Shown: positions 8,568 through 18,474, numbered from the stretch's first letter. The stretch: DNA of 64,000 nucleotides from Prevotella pallens ATCC 700821 (GCF_000220255.1 NZ_GL982514.1:80938-144937), one strand, 5' to 3'. Translations and numbers: made by a program. The notes: generated by a model not told the origin, from the sequence alone.

Positions 8568-9633
8568 ATTTTTGTAATAGTTCGCTTGTCTTGACCCAAT
8601 AGAAGAAAGCTTCAGGTAGTATTTTCTTCAATTTGTTGAGTTTATTATTGACGGAAGAAGATAATTCCATGGCAAGTATGGTGTTTGGATTTCCATCGTA
8701 TTTCTCAATTCTTGTGCTTGATTTTTCTATTGAGGTAGCAAGGTAAGCCGCACGAGCCGAATCTACGATAGCTTCTTCTATGTGATATTTCCCCTTATAG
8801 ATGTAGCCGTCTATTTTCTTAATGCCACTTTGCAGCATATTGAAATCACCTTTACCCATTTGCCCTCTGGTAGCCAGACACAAGGCGGTCTCCCTAATAT
8901 CCTTATAAATGAGTGACAGTTCAGCGGGTAAGCCCCGATATTGCAATTCTATTTTCCCTATTTGGGTGAAAGTATCCTTAGTGTGCTGAAAGTTACCGGA
9001 ATGTTCAAACAGCCTGCCTACATCATACAGCTGCTTAATGATTTCCAGTGAGCAATCCCTGTCTCCCTTGATATAAGGAATGCCTGAGGTATTGGGGGCA
9101 AATGCTGTAAGTTTATCACCGAGAATATCATCAGCAGAGGGCACGGTTACCTTCAACGGCTCATTGTCCAATTCTATAAAAGGACCTTTAATCTCGACTT
9201 CTTCAGTAGCATGATATTGTAAATCCTCGTACAGGACATCAAGCAGTATATATGCAGGTTTATCATCGTTCTTATAAGCTATGTGATAAAAGAATTTCGA
9301 GTGACTCTTTGGAATATTCGTGTCTCTCTGCTGCCGTTCTTCAAGGGTTTTGGATATGAAGCCGAACTTTTCTATATCTTTCAAATACGGCTCAATATCC
9401 GTCCCAGGTGGGCAGATAATATCAATGTCGATGGATAGTCGATGGGCAGATTCTCCCAAAATAAGCATCAGAGCCGAACCGCCCTTGAAACAGAAAGGGC
9501 AACCAGACAATTTCAGCATCTCCAGCAGAGACATTGCCCTAATAACTTTCTCTATCAGATTCAGGTCTTTATATTTGTTACGAACAGATATAGCCTTTAT
9601 CCACTCGGTGGTCATACATTCCTTCTTGATCAT
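8566..9633 (-). CDS. abiEii: AbiEii-family nucleotidyltransferase toxin
   Basis: 355 aa. Near residue 51 the motif KGGSALMLILGESAHRLSID followed by IDI is the nucleotidyltransferase signature (GGS then R-S-D-D) of AbiEii/AbiGii and MenT-like toxins. A second conserved block is TVPSADDILGDKLTAFAPNT. Family members block growth or phage production by transferring nucleotides to cellular RNA targets and are held in check by a transcriptional antitoxin. The start overlaps the antitoxin stop by 4 nt (ATGA), giving coupled translation. Length is normal and the catalytic residues are present, so the toxin looks intact. Confidence 0.85.
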   Translation of the reverse strand: MIKKECMTTEWIKAISVRNKYKDLNLIEKVIRAMSLLEMLKLSGCPFCFKGGSALMLILGESAHRLSIDIDIICPPGTDIEPYLKDIEKFGFISKTLEERQQRDTNIPKSHSKFFYHIAYKNDDKPAYILLDVLYEDLQYHATEEVEIKGPFIELDNEPLKVTVPSADDILGDKLTAFAPNTSGIPYIKGDRDCSLEIIKQLYDVGRLFEHSGNFQHTKDTFTQIGKIELQYRGLPAELSLIYKDIRETALCLATRGQMGKGDFNMLQSGIKKIDGYIYKGKYHIEEAIVDSARAAYLATSIEKSSTRIEKYDGNPNTILAMELSSSVNNKLNKLKKILPEAFFYWVKTSELLQK

Positions 9634-10340
9634 ACAAATTCCTTGATATATTTTTCTATTTGCGCTTTAATATTGCGCCGTGAGGCATATCGCAGTAACA
9701 TGCCAATATTCACATTATAGTTGGCAAAGGCATTCTGCATCATGTACAAGGACTCTTGCCCTTGCAGGTAGAAGAAATCCCTGTCACATTGGATATCAAC
9801 CAAGAGCTTCTCAATTCTTGGTACATTTATGCCGTTTACTTCCTGTATGGGCGATTCTGAAACAAGAGGCTTCACAATAAAGGATTTTTTGTCCAACCGG
9901 ATATAATCGGACATAATATCCTCCTTTGGCGAAAGGAAACTGCGTTCGTGCATATCCTGTACAAAGTGGAAAATGGTTTCAGTGGCATCACGCTCCGTTT
10001 CTATATAGATATTGTTGTTATACGACAGGTGATGCTGCAAGTCAGACAGTATTTCACCGTTATAGACGCAAAAGTCCAATAAGGGATATACCGCTTTTAA
10101 TTTCTTATATAACCGAATGGAGTGAGCATTAGGAACAGGACGGAAAATGTTTTTTGGGATTGTTGTATATACTCCTTTGCTTATTCTGAATATTTTTTTT
10201 TCGTCCAACAACTTGCGTAAATGCCAAGACAACATCTTCTTGGAAAGTTCAATCTTCCCAGAAAGATACTCAGACAAGTCATTCGTTCTGAATTCCTTGT
10301 TGGCGTTTGCAAAATCTACAATTATATTACTGACATTCAT
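9630..10340 (-). CDS. abiEi: AbiEi-type antitoxin, winged-helix regulator
   Basis: 236 aa from the ATG at 10340 (MNVSNIIVDFANANKEF). The upstream ATG at 10367 lies inside the -7 promoter box at 10365-10372, so it cannot be used from that promoter. The N-terminus has a winged-helix pattern (FRTNDLSEYLSGKIELSKKM, LRKLLDEKKIFRISKGVY). The C-terminal part fits the 'transcriptional regulator, AbiEi antitoxin' group by synteny. It should neutralise the toxin by repressing the shared promoter through the perfect dyad just upstream. ATGA overlap with abiEii. Confidence 0.75.
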   Translation of the reverse strand: MNVSNIIVDFANANKEFRTNDLSEYLSGKIELSKKMLSWHLRKLLDEKKIFRISKGVYTTIPKNIFRPVPNAHSIRLYKKLKAVYPLLDFCVYNGEILSDLQHHLSYNNNIYIETERDATETIFHFVQDMHERSFLSPKEDIMSDYIRLDKKSFIVKPLVSESPIQEVNGINVPRIEKLLVDIQCDRDFFYLQGQESLYMMQNAFANYNVNIGMLLRYASRRNIKAQIEKYIKEFV

Positions 10341-10364
10341 TCTGCTAGCATTAATGGTTCGGTG

Positions 10365-10416
10365 CAAAGATAGTTAGATTTTGGCAATAAAACAAATATA
10401 TTGCCAAAATCTAACT
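10365..10416 (-). promoter_or_regulatory. AbiE promoter and operator
   Basis: A -7 box TATCTTTG lies at 10365-10372 (minus strand) and a -33 TTTG at 10393-10396, 20 bp apart. A perfect 18-bp inverted repeat (arms 10372-10389 and 10399-10416, AGTTAGATTTTGGCAATA) brackets the -33 box in its 9-bp spacer. A protein bound to both arms would cover the whole promoter, so this is very likely the autoregulatory site of the antitoxin. Confidence 0.75.
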
Positions 10417-10436
10417 TATTATTATACTGTCTTTCG

Positions 10437-10746
10437 TTACCAACCATCTCGCTTCCGTATCAGTTCATCTATCTCTTTCCCGAAGGAAAAGTAACCTGCC
10501 ATTAGCTTTGAGATAGGGAATTTTTCCTGCCCACACCCAATTATAGATGATCTTTTGCTCCACTTTGAGAATCTTGGATACATCAATGATATCCAGATAT
10601 TCCGGTTTCAGGGGTAGATGGACAGTTGTATCAACAGATTGCTCTTGCAGGATCAGCAGGCGGTTGAGTTTGTCCTCGACACGCATCAGTTTATCAAACA
10701 ATCGTTTCTGCCATATATCTTCTGTATGGTGTTCTAAGTACGACAT
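10437..10746 (-). pseudogene. Excisionase-like helix-turn-helix protein, frameshifted near the C-terminus
   Basis: Start at [14 protein letters not shown] (10746). The HTH_17/MerR-like DNA-binding segment is [20 protein letters not shown] followed by [14 protein letters not shown]. The frame then ends at 10465 as LRERDR. One frame over, the sequence continues as [15 protein letters not shown] and stops at 10437, which is the usual end of such proteins. Removing one base near 10486 restores the full protein. This class directs excision or regulation in integrative elements, so its loss fits a stranded element. Confidence 0.65.
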
Positions 10747-10752
10747 AGTTTT

Positions 10753-10801
10753 GTACGTTGTCAAACAAACGTACAGCAAAAGGGGTTGTATTGCAAAAGT
10801 A
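10753..10801 (-). promoter_or_regulatory. Promoter and dyad of the HTH gene
   Basis: A -7 box TACTTTTG lies at 10794-10801 (minus strand). Downstream, GTACGTT (10753-10759) and AACGTAC (10768-10774) form an inverted repeat with an 8-nt spacer between promoter and start codon, a plausible autoregulatory site. Confidence 0.4.
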
Positions 10802-10879
10802 TGACTTTTAGATGCTGACGATAGAGTTTTGGGCTATAAAGCAGCCGTTTGTTGGTTGCAATATAGCCCTTTAGAGATG

Positions 10880-13800
10880 TTATTTCTTAATAAATTTCAG
10901 TGTGTTTTTGTTTACTTTCACGAGGTATATACCTGGTGTAAACTGCGAAACGTCTACAGTGTTGTTGCCTTGAGCCAGTGCTATGGTTGCCATTTTTGTG
11001 CCTGTTGCATTGTATATATAGGCAGTAGCAGCAGCGTCGGCTACTATTGTTACAGTTTCGTTTGCTATACTTGGGTATAGTTTAACGTTCTGTACGTTAA
11101 TGTTTTCTATGCCGTTGGTAGATCCTGCAGCCACATTCACGTTGTCAATGCCTACTGGTATGTATGTAATACCCGTTGGCATGTTGTCTGTGCATACGGT
11201 CATGCCCATGTCGTATAGTCCATAATAGGTTCTGCCACGGTAAGAACTGCCTTTGCTAACATAGAAAGCTACACCGTCCCACGACCTAAACACTTCTTTA
11301 GTTCCATCGTTGTATGCAATGTAAACGTAGTAGTGGTTGCTTGTTAGTTCGTTTTTGTTGAATTTAACTTCTATGTATCCGCTTCCATATTGACCTATTG
11401 TTATGTTCTGAACCGTCTGCAATGCGTTGCTACTAGCCACTTTGCTACCATATTGGTCGGTAATAAACACTCTAACTGGGCCGTTAAAGCCGTTAGAAGA
11501 GTATAGATTTGCCTTTATAACTAGGTCGGCATCTTTTGCAACGGTGCAGTATTTGCTTCCCACATATTTACCATTTTGATAGAAGAAGGCAGAGTTTAGA
11601 CGAACATCGCCTTTGGCTGGGTCCGAATTATTCTTAGTTTTTATAACCAGTGTACCTATGTTTTCGGTGGTGCCATACATTACTTTGTTTCCGTTGTTGT
11701 ATGCAACCGATAGTTTGTAGGTGCCTTGTTTTAGGTTGTTAAAGGCAGCATTGTTTGTGCTGAACGCCAAAACCACCTTTTCTTCAACAGTTATTGTAGC
11801 GTTACCTTCTGAAATAACGTTTCCGTTAGCCAGCAGTTGCACCTTGCCATTATAGTCTTCGTCGCCCTGATTCATTACAGGAACTTCCACCTTAATAGGT
11901 TCTCCTTCGTTTGTAGAAAGTGTTGGCAGCATAGTAGTAGCTACAATTTTAGCTCCCATAGCGTTAGCATTTACGTTAATGTATCCTGCACTTTCGTCAA
12001 TTTCGGTCCATTTTTGGTTTGCAACGTATGCAATTCTGAGGTCGTAAGCACCCTTTTCAACGTTTCTAAAGTCGGCATTGAATGAAATATTTTTAGTGTC
12101 TCCAGCCATCATATACGCCTTACTTGATGTTGTAGCCAATTGTATTTCGTTTTGCTGACCAGCTTTTTTCGCAACAAGTTTAAAGTATCCGTAGTATGCA
12201 TCGGTGCTATTGTTCTTCAAAGCCACCTGAATTTGTTGGTTGTTTTGTTGCTTCACCTGTGTAGTTTGGCACTTTTGTGCAATGCTAAATTGGTTTTTAA
12301 CAACAGGATTAGGTTCTGGTTTAGGGTCAGGTTTACCGTTTCCTATTGTAATAGTAGCAATGTTTTCTTTAATATCAGTCCATGTAGCGTCGTCAGCCGA
12401 ATAGCTTATGCGTAAGTCGTATTGTCCATCTTGGAATCTCGAAAGGTTAGCGCTGAATGTGTAAGAGCGTTCTGCGTCTCCGTTTACCATAACTTTATAC
12501 GATTGCGCAAGTGTTTGGAACGAGTTCATACCAGCCTTGCTAATAAGCAAACGGAATGTTCCATAGAAGTATTGAACCTTATTATTCTTGAAAGTAACCT
12601 CAATAGACTGGTTGTTTTCGCGTGCAAATGTAGTTTGTTTTGGTCCTTTTGAAACCGTAATAGCTTCAAAACTTCCGTTTCCAGGCATTAAATAGCGTAG
12701 CATTTGGTGTCCCTTAGAGAACGCTCCTACACCTCCGCCATCGCCATGAGTATCTGGTTCCAGCACATCAATAGAGGTCCAGCAGTTAGACATGCCGTTC
12801 CAGCCCCAATCAACGTGTACATATCGGTCTTCTGCCAATCCGTCTATAACAAAGCAATGTCCTCCAGCTTGCGAGAAACCAGCATATACAATAGGTCCAT
12901 AATTGGTAAGTTCGTCTTGTATTCCTGCCCACCATTCGTTGTCAGAATAGTTGTAACGCATAAGGCACGATAGTCTTCCGTCGTATCCAAAGTTATCAAC
13001 AAGTGTAGAAGTAGCAGCAGTTAGCAATGCGCCACTACCTCCTATTTCGGGTGGACCAAAGTTCATTCGCACACCATATCCCACATCTCTTAGCAGTCTA
13101 CCAATGTTGTCGGCTTGCGTATTGTTCAGTTTTCTGTTGGTAGCTCGGTCGTATCCGTTGCCTGTAACCCCTTCTGGCATATTGTTCCAGTCGTATGCTG
13201 GTTGTGCATCGTAGTCTATTCGCATTTGCTTTCTAGTTCTTTCCCATGTATACGATGTAGAACCTGTTGGACGAGCTGGCCATTTGTGCCATCTTAAAAC
13301 GGTAGAAATACCAGTAGCAACACAGCCCGACACTGTTTTATACGATACTCCGTTGTACAAAATGCTTGGGCTATAAGCGTTGAAAGGCCATCGTTGTCCC
13401 CAGCTAATAGGTGTAGGCAGCAACATTTCTCTGTTATTTTTGTCTACCGCCAATAGTGGTTCTATAATGTGTTTAGGTTCATTATAGTCTCCACGAGCCG
13501 CCAAACGCTTGTACGATTGCGATGGAACGTCCTTCACATTTTGCTGTGCCCATTCTATTTGATCGGCATATTCTTGAAACATTCCAGCCACTGTTGGGTT
13601 GTCTCTAAGAGTTTCCTCGTCCAGATTACCCTTATCAGCGTAAGCCAAAATGGCTCTTGTTCTGGTGTCTCCCGATACAACTACAAAGCCTTGATTGTTG
13701 TCTCTGTTGATGATGTAGTAGAGACTGTTTCCTGTGTTGGCGTTGTTTTGTGCCTGATAAGTAATTTTTAGCGGAGCCTTTCGTGCTTTAATGCCTCCAA

Positions 13801-13906
13801 AAAAGTTCTCTGCTAGCTGCTTAGCCCGTTGTGGTTGAATAGGGCTGGCTACTGTTGTAACGCTTAATCCTAGTAATAGCGTTAGTAGCGGAAAATGCTT
13901 TTTCAT
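10880..13906 (-). CDS. Secreted C10 cysteine protease (streptopain/interpain-like)
   Basis: 1008 aa from MKKHFPLLTLLLGLSVTTVA (13906); the ATG at 13966 would precede the signal peptide with a polar stretch. Order: signal peptide, inhibitory Spi-like prodomain (about 25-150), C10 catalytic domain with nucleophile Cys195 in SGCVATGISTVLRWHKWP and His350 in QAGGHCFVIDGL followed by VDWGWNG. Then come several repeated Ig-like modules with the pattern GxYDLRIxY, and a C-terminal T9SS-type sorting domain (VKLYPSIANETVTIV, ending LVKVNKNTLKFIKK). It should be exported, processed and attached at the surface or released. It resembles P. intermedia interpain A, a protease acting on host proteins, but has a longer C-terminal part. 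Confidence 0.9.
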   Translation of the reverse strand: MKKHFPLLTLLLGLSVTTVASPIQPQRAKQLAENFFGGIKARKAPLKITYQAQNNANTGNSLYYIINRDNNQGFVVVSGDTRTRAILAYADKGNLDEETLRDNPTVAGMFQEYADQIEWAQQNVKDVPSQSYKRLAARGDYNEPKHIIEPLLAVDKNNREMLLPTPISWGQRWPFNAYSPSILYNGVSYKTVSGCVATGISTVLRWHKWPARPTGSTSYTWERTRKQMRIDYDAQPAYDWNNMPEGVTGNGYDRATNRKLNNTQADNIGRLLRDVGYGVRMNFGPPEIGGSGALLTAATSTLVDNFGYDGRLSCLMRYNYSDNEWWAGIQDELTNYGPIVYAGFSQAGGHCFVIDGLAEDRYVHVDWGWNGMSNCWTSIDVLEPDTHGDGGGVGAFSKGHQMLRYLMPGNGSFEAITVSKGPKQTTFARENNQSIEVTFKNNKVQYFYGTFRLLISKAGMNSFQTLAQSYKVMVNGDAERSYTFSANLSRFQDGQYDLRISYSADDATWTDIKENIATITIGNGKPDPKPEPNPVVKNQFSIAQKCQTTQVKQQNNQQIQVALKNNSTDAYYGYFKLVAKKAGQQNEIQLATTSSKAYMMAGDTKNISFNADFRNVEKGAYDLRIAYVANQKWTEIDESAGYINVNANAMGAKIVATTMLPTLSTNEGEPIKVEVPVMNQGDEDYNGKVQLLANGNVISEGNATITVEEKVVLAFSTNNAAFNNLKQGTYKLSVAYNNGNKVMYGTTENIGTLVIKTKNNSDPAKGDVRLNSAFFYQNGKYVGSKYCTVAKDADLVIKANLYSSNGFNGPVRVFITDQYGSKVASSNALQTVQNITIGQYGSGYIEVKFNKNELTSNHYYVYIAYNDGTKEVFRSWDGVAFYVSKGSSYRGRTYYGLYDMGMTVCTDNMPTGITYIPVGIDNVNVAAGSTNGIENINVQNVKLYPSIANETVTIVADAAATAYIYNATGTKMATIALAQGNNTVDVSQFTPGIYLVKVNKNTLKFIKK

Positions 13907-14500
13907 AAAAAAATTAGTTGAATAATTGTTAGTAACTCCACATTCCACCTTTTGTTTGTTATGCAATGGGCATACAACACCCCCTACATAGTCCGTGTTG
14001 CTTGTTGTTAAGCCAGTGGAATATGCTTAATATTAACATACAGGTTAGTCCTTTTCTGCAGTAAAAGGGAACCTTTTCTTTATGTATTTGGAATGGCGTT
14101 CTCTAGTTTTTGTTTAGTCTTCGAAGTTGTTTTTGTACGTACTTTTTTTTCGAGAACGCTTTTTTTGTGTTGCTAAAAAGCCTTTCTGCTTTTGCATAGT
14201 AGTGGTAGCCCCTTTTGCATTATAGTTGTTGCAGTGGCTTTTTGCAGTATCTGTCTTGAATGAAAGTCAGACGGGTTCGCTTTTTTCAGGTGTCCTATGT
14301 TCGGACAAGCTGTGTAAAGTGTTGTTCTCTCTGTTCATTTTTTACATGTTAAGTTAATGTTATTCTCTCTATGTTCTCTCTTGTTTTCAGTTTGTTGTGG
14401 ACTCTTTTCTTAGGCGATTGGTTTTTAATTAGCGTAAGAGTTCCACTAAACAATGGCAAAAATAGAATGTTTTGTTGAAACAAACAACTTTATAACGTGA
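13907..14500 (-). promoter_or_regulatory. Long leader and likely promoter of the C10 protease
   Basis: A -7 box TATTTTTG (minus strand, 14457-14464) is the best promoter match, with a TTTG-like element at 14481-14484 at somewhat short spacing. The implied leader is about 540 nt and T-rich on the plus strand. No coding sequence is seen in it. Another start closer to the gene cannot be excluded. Confidence 0.35.
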
Positions 14501-15381
14501 AAAAGATTAAACGTTTACATATCTTTAATAAATTAATATTTAAATAAGTTTCGGCTGTTTTTGTGTTGTCTAAATGTTCTCGCAAACAGTTAAAAATGTG
14601 CATAATGTTATATATAATGTGTATTAGTGTGAGGCTGTATGTGTGTTTTATAAAATAGGTAACAGTAGGGTGGTGCACAATGGTAGTGTTTTTGTGTTTG
14701 TGTTGTTTGTGTTTTGACAATCTGTTGTGGGCATTTTTGCAATCTGTCAGCAATGTTTTGGCAATCTGTTGTGAGCATTTTGGCAATCCGTAAGCAATGT
14801 TTTGGCAATCTGTCAGCAGCCGTAGGGAGTCGATTTATCGTGCCCGCATATACGTATACACCCACGAAATAGGAGACGGAAATGCATGTGCGGTGAAACG
14901 GATACACGTATTTGGTAATGCGAATATGTATATTTGATTATGTCAGGATACGGGCGCGATGAATCGGCCCCTACGCCTGGCGGAGTGTTCGCACCCAATT
15001 TCGTGGGTGAACGCAACATTATTAACAATCCGTCAGCAGCATTATCGCAAACCGTTCGCAGCCGTAGGGAGCCGATTTATCGTGCCCGCATATACGTATT
15101 CGCCACGCATTCGCAATCCGTTCAGAATGCCTTCACGGAACGTTCACAACGTGTTCGTTATCTGTGTGTTACATATTCGCCGTGCAAAAGTATGGTTTTT
15201 GCGCCACAAAAGTATGGTTTTTGGCGTGCAAAAACCCCCTTTTTACATTGCAAAAACCCCCTTTTTGGCGTGCAAGAAGTGGGTTTTTGCAAAGCCTTAA
15301 TTAGTAGGTGGTTGCATTGTTTTTGTGTTTCGGGTAGATGTAGCAATACAATAAATGTTAGAAACAGACGTTATTCATAGT
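14500..15381. repeat. Composite intergenic repeat block A
   Basis: No gene found. From 14720 short variants of TTTTGGCAATCTG recur. At 14830 and 15070 the core CGATTTATCGTGCCCG with flank CATATACGTAT occurs, and at 14950 a reversed form (GGGCGCGATGAATCGG). At 15184-15291 lies a cluster of modular units with CAAAAA/TTTTTG flanks and centres GTATGG, CCCCC, CCCCC and GTGGG. Blocks B and C (18.2 and 22.9 kb) repeat the same order. Confidence 0.75.
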
Positions 15382-17769
15382 ATGAATAAGGCAAAATTTC
15401 TATCCATTGTGCTGTTGTTTGTGTGCCTGCTATATGCAGGAAACGCTATGGGACAGTCGTTTACGCTGCAAGGAAAGGTTTCCGACCAAGATGGAAACCC
15501 CATAGAGCTGGCATCGGTGATTGTTGCTTCGCAAGGAAAAATTACGATGAGCAACCTTAAAGGCGAGTTTAATATGCAGCTACAGAGTGAAGATTCGGTT
15601 AAAATACGCTTCTCTATGCTGGGCTATAAGAGCAAAGTGAAGGTGTTGCACAAGCCACAAGGAAAGCAAACTCTACAAATTCAGCTTGCAAACGACAACC
15701 AATTGGAAGAGGTTGTGGTAGAAGCGCACGCACCACAACATGGAACTACCGAAGAAATAAAGGTTGAAGCTACTAAGCGAAACCCGTCTGTTTCGGGCAA
15801 TGCAGTGGAAGAAATATTGCAAACACAGGCAGGAGTGTCTACCCATTCCGAACTTTCGTCGCAGTATAATGTGCGAGGTGGAACGTTCGATGAGAACTCT
15901 GTATATATAAATAATGTGGAAGTGTATCGCCCCTTCTTGGTTCGGAGCGGACAACAGGAGGGTCTTTCTGTTATAAATGCCGACCTTGTAGACCGTGTTG
16001 GCTTCTCTACGGGAGGCTTCGAAGCTAAGTATGGCGACAAAATGAGCTCGGCTTTAGACATCACTTATAAGCGTCCTAAACGCACAGAAGGCTCTATTAC
16101 AGCATCGATGTTGGGCGCAAGCGCATATTTTGGACTATCATCGAAGAAGCTTACATGGACTAACGGACTTCGATATAAAACAAATAGATACCTCTTGGGT
16201 ACGTTAGAAACAAAGGGAGAGTATAACCCTTCGTTCTTAGACTACCAAACTTATATGTCGTGGCAACCATCTAAACGGTGGCAAATAGACTTTATTGGGA
16301 ACATATCGGATAACAACTACAACTTCGAACCCGAAGACAGAGAAACCAAATTTGGTACACTAAAGAATGTAAAGTCGTTTAAAGTATACTTCGATGGTAA
16401 GGAAAAAGACCTCTTCCGCACCTTCTTCGGCTCGCTAAACATTACCCGACACCTCTCCAAACACACAGACGTGTCGCTAATAGCATCGGCTTTCTCTACC
16501 AAAGAACAACAACGATACGACATTCAGGGGCAATATTGGCTCACACAAACCGAAACTTCGGAGAACTTAGGGGTGGGAACCTACATGCAACACTCACGCG
16601 ACTATCTGAAAGCAGACGTTAAAAGTCTTAAATTAATGCTGTTGCACCGTGCAGGAAACCACAAAATAGAAGGCGCTTTCACCTATAAGATGGAGAAAAT
16701 AAAGGAAAATTCTGCCGAATATGAGTATCGCGACTCTGCCGGATACAACATTCCGCACAACGGAGAAACACTCGATATGATTTATTCGCTACGCGCTCGC
16801 AACACGTTAAACGCAAAACGCATTGAAACATACGTGCAAGATACATGGAATTTTAAAACCAACGACTCTATACCAACACTGTTTAGGCTGAACTATGGTG
16901 TGCGTTACGCCTACTGGAACTTTAACGGAGAGAGTATAGTTTCGCCAAGAGCATCGCTCAATATCACACCCGGCTGGAACAGAAACCTATCGTTCCGTGT
17001 GGCAGCAGGACTATACTATCAGGCACCATTCTATAAAGAACTGCGCGATACTGCCACCGTGAATGGCGTAATATATGCCTCGCTGAACAAAAAAACACGT
17101 TCGCAACGGTCTATACACGCATTAGCGTCTATGAGCTACCGCTTTACAATGATGAACAGACCATTTAAATTCACTGCCGAAGCATACTATAAAGCCATAT
17201 CACGACTGGTTCCTTACACGGTAGACAACGTTAAAGTAACCTATTTTGGCGACAAACAAACCACCGGACACGCCACCGGACTCGACCTAAAACTATTCGG
17301 CGAGTTTGTACCAGGCGCCGATTCGTGGCTCACTTTAAGTGTTATGAACACCGCAATGAAGCTAAATGGCAAGAACGTACCCCTACCAACCGACCAGCGT
17401 TTTGCCCTTAACCTCTTCTTTACCGACTATTTTCCAGGCTCAACACGGTGGAGAATGTCGCTGAAACTGGCGTATGCAGACGGTCTTCCATTCTCTGCAC
17501 CACACCAAGAACTAAGTTCTAACTCGTTTAGAGCACCTGCTTACAAACGCGCCGACATAGGTATGAGCTACCGAATATTTGATAATAACGATGGTTCGCA
17601 CCACTCTATATTCCGCAATGTGTGGGTAGGCGTAGACTGCTTGAACCTTTTTGGCATTAGCAACGTAAACTCTTACTACTGGATTACAGATATTTCGGGA
17701 CAGCAATATGCCGTACCTAACTATCTAACAGGTAGACAAATAAACGCAAAACTATCGGTGGAATTCTAA
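15382..17769 (+). CDS. TonB-dependent outer membrane receptor
   Basis: 795 aa from MNKAKFLSIVLLFVCLLYAG; the ATG at 15355 adds residues ahead of the signal peptide. Order: signal peptide, carboxypeptidase-regulatory-like domain (FTLQGKVSDQDGNPIELASV), plug with TonB-box-like LEEVVVEAHA and NVRGGTFDENSVYINNVEVY, then a beta-barrel ending in an aromatic residue (GRQINAKLSVEF). It imports an unknown ligand with energy from TonB. It has no SusD partner. It may stand alone: no gene follows closely except rubredoxin, which has its own promoter. Confidence 0.88.
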   Translation: MNKAKFLSIVLLFVCLLYAGNAMGQSFTLQGKVSDQDGNPIELASVIVASQGKITMSNLKGEFNMQLQSEDSVKIRFSMLGYKSKVKVLHKPQGKQTLQIQLANDNQLEEVVVEAHAPQHGTTEEIKVEATKRNPSVSGNAVEEILQTQAGVSTHSELSSQYNVRGGTFDENSVYINNVEVYRPFLVRSGQQEGLSVINADLVDRVGFSTGGFEAKYGDKMSSALDITYKRPKRTEGSITASMLGASAYFGLSSKKLTWTNGLRYKTNRYLLGTLETKGEYNPSFLDYQTYMSWQPSKRWQIDFIGNISDNNYNFEPEDRETKFGTLKNVKSFKVYFDGKEKDLFRTFFGSLNITRHLSKHTDVSLIASAFSTKEQQRYDIQGQYWLTQTETSENLGVGTYMQHSRDYLKADVKSLKLMLLHRAGNHKIEGAFTYKMEKIKENSAEYEYRDSAGYNIPHNGETLDMIYSLRARNTLNAKRIETYVQDTWNFKTNDSIPTLFRLNYGVRYAYWNFNGESIVSPRASLNITPGWNRNLSFRVAAGLYYQAPFYKELRDTATVNGVIYASLNKKTRSQRSIHALASMSYRFTMMNRPFKFTAEAYYKAISRLVPYTVDNVKVTYFGDKQTTGHATGLDLKLFGEFVPGADSWLTLSVMNTAMKLNGKNVPLPTDQRFALNLFFTDYFPGSTRWRMSLKLAYADGLPFSAPHQELSSNSFRAPAYKRADIGMSYRIFDNNDGSHHSIFRNVWVGVDCLNLFGISNVNSYYWITDISGQQYAVPNYLTGRQINAKLSVEF

Positions 17770-17831
17770 AAAAACATAGAAACAATAACATAATTTAACC
17801 GTTATAACTTGTAAGAATTACATAAAACTAC

Positions 17832-17839
17832 TAACTTTG
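17832..17839 (+). promoter_or_regulatory. Promoter of the rubredoxin gene
   Basis: TAACTTTG matches the Bacteroidetes -7 box, about 40 nt before the rubredoxin start; a TTG-containing -33 region lies about 20 bp upstream. Confidence 0.6.
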
Positions 17840-17877
17840 TAGCGTTATTTAACAACGAATATAAAGACAAAGACGTT

Positions 17878-18042
17878 ATGAAAAAATATGAATGCAATAC
17901 CTGCGGGTATGTTTACGACCCAGCAGTAGGCGATCCAGACGGTGGCATAGCACCAGGAACAGCCTTCGAAGATATCCCAGACGATTGGGTATGCCCACTA
18001 TGCGGAGTTTCAAAAGAAGACTTCTCAGTAGTTGAAGAGTAA
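17878..18042 (+). CDS. Rubredoxin
   Basis: 54 aa ([20 protein letters not shown] ... [15 protein letters not shown]). Two CxxC(G/P) motifs, CNTCG and CPLCG, bind the single iron of a mononuclear Fe(Cys)4 centre. The glycine/aspartate-rich loop between them is typical and the length is standard. It is a small cytoplasmic electron carrier, usually feeding oxygen or peroxide detoxification in anaerobes. It is a single-gene unit with its own promoter and terminator. Confidence 0.95.
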   Translation: MKKYECNTCGYVYDPAVGDPDGGIAPGTAFEDIPDDWVCPLCGVSKEDFSVVEE

Positions 18043-18077
18043 TTTCTAAAAATTTTAAAGTTAATAAATTTATGGGA

Positions 18078-18108
18078 GGTACGTGGTTTTTTGCCACGTG
18101 CCTTTTTT
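18078..18108 (+). terminator. Rho-independent terminator of rubredoxin
   Basis: GGTACGTGG pairs with CCACGTGCC around a T-rich loop and is followed by TTTTTT; 36 nt after the rubredoxin stop. Confidence 0.85.
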
Positions 18109-18179
18109 GTTTTTTATAGGCATCTGCAACGTTACAGCAGCCCGTTAGAATTGTTATCGTAATCCGTTTGAATTGTTTT

Positions 18180-18474
18180 AGCAATCTGTTCGCAACATTT
18201 TGGCAATTGTTCGCAATGTTTTGGCAATTTGTTCGCAATGTAATGGCAAACCACAAGCAGCTGTAGGGGACCGATTTATCGTGCCCGCATATACGTATTC
18301 GCAACGCATTCGCAATCCGTTTGAAATGCCTTCACGGAATGTTCGCAACGTGTTCATTCTCTGTATGTTACATATTCGCCGTGTAAAAGTATGGTTTTTG
18401 CGTTGCAAAAGTATGGTTTTTGGCGTGCAAAAACCCCCTTTTTACATTGCAAAAACCCCCTTTTTGAAATGCAA
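18180..18474. repeat. Composite intergenic repeat block B
   Basis: Variants of TTTTGGCAATNTGTTCGCAA at 18180-18240, the core CCGATTTATCGTGCCCG at 18271, TACGTATTCGCAACGCATTC, and a modular cluster at 18380-18470 with centres GTATGG, GTATGG, CCCCC, CCCCC. Same order as block A. The open frames that cross it are not genes. Confidence 0.75.
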
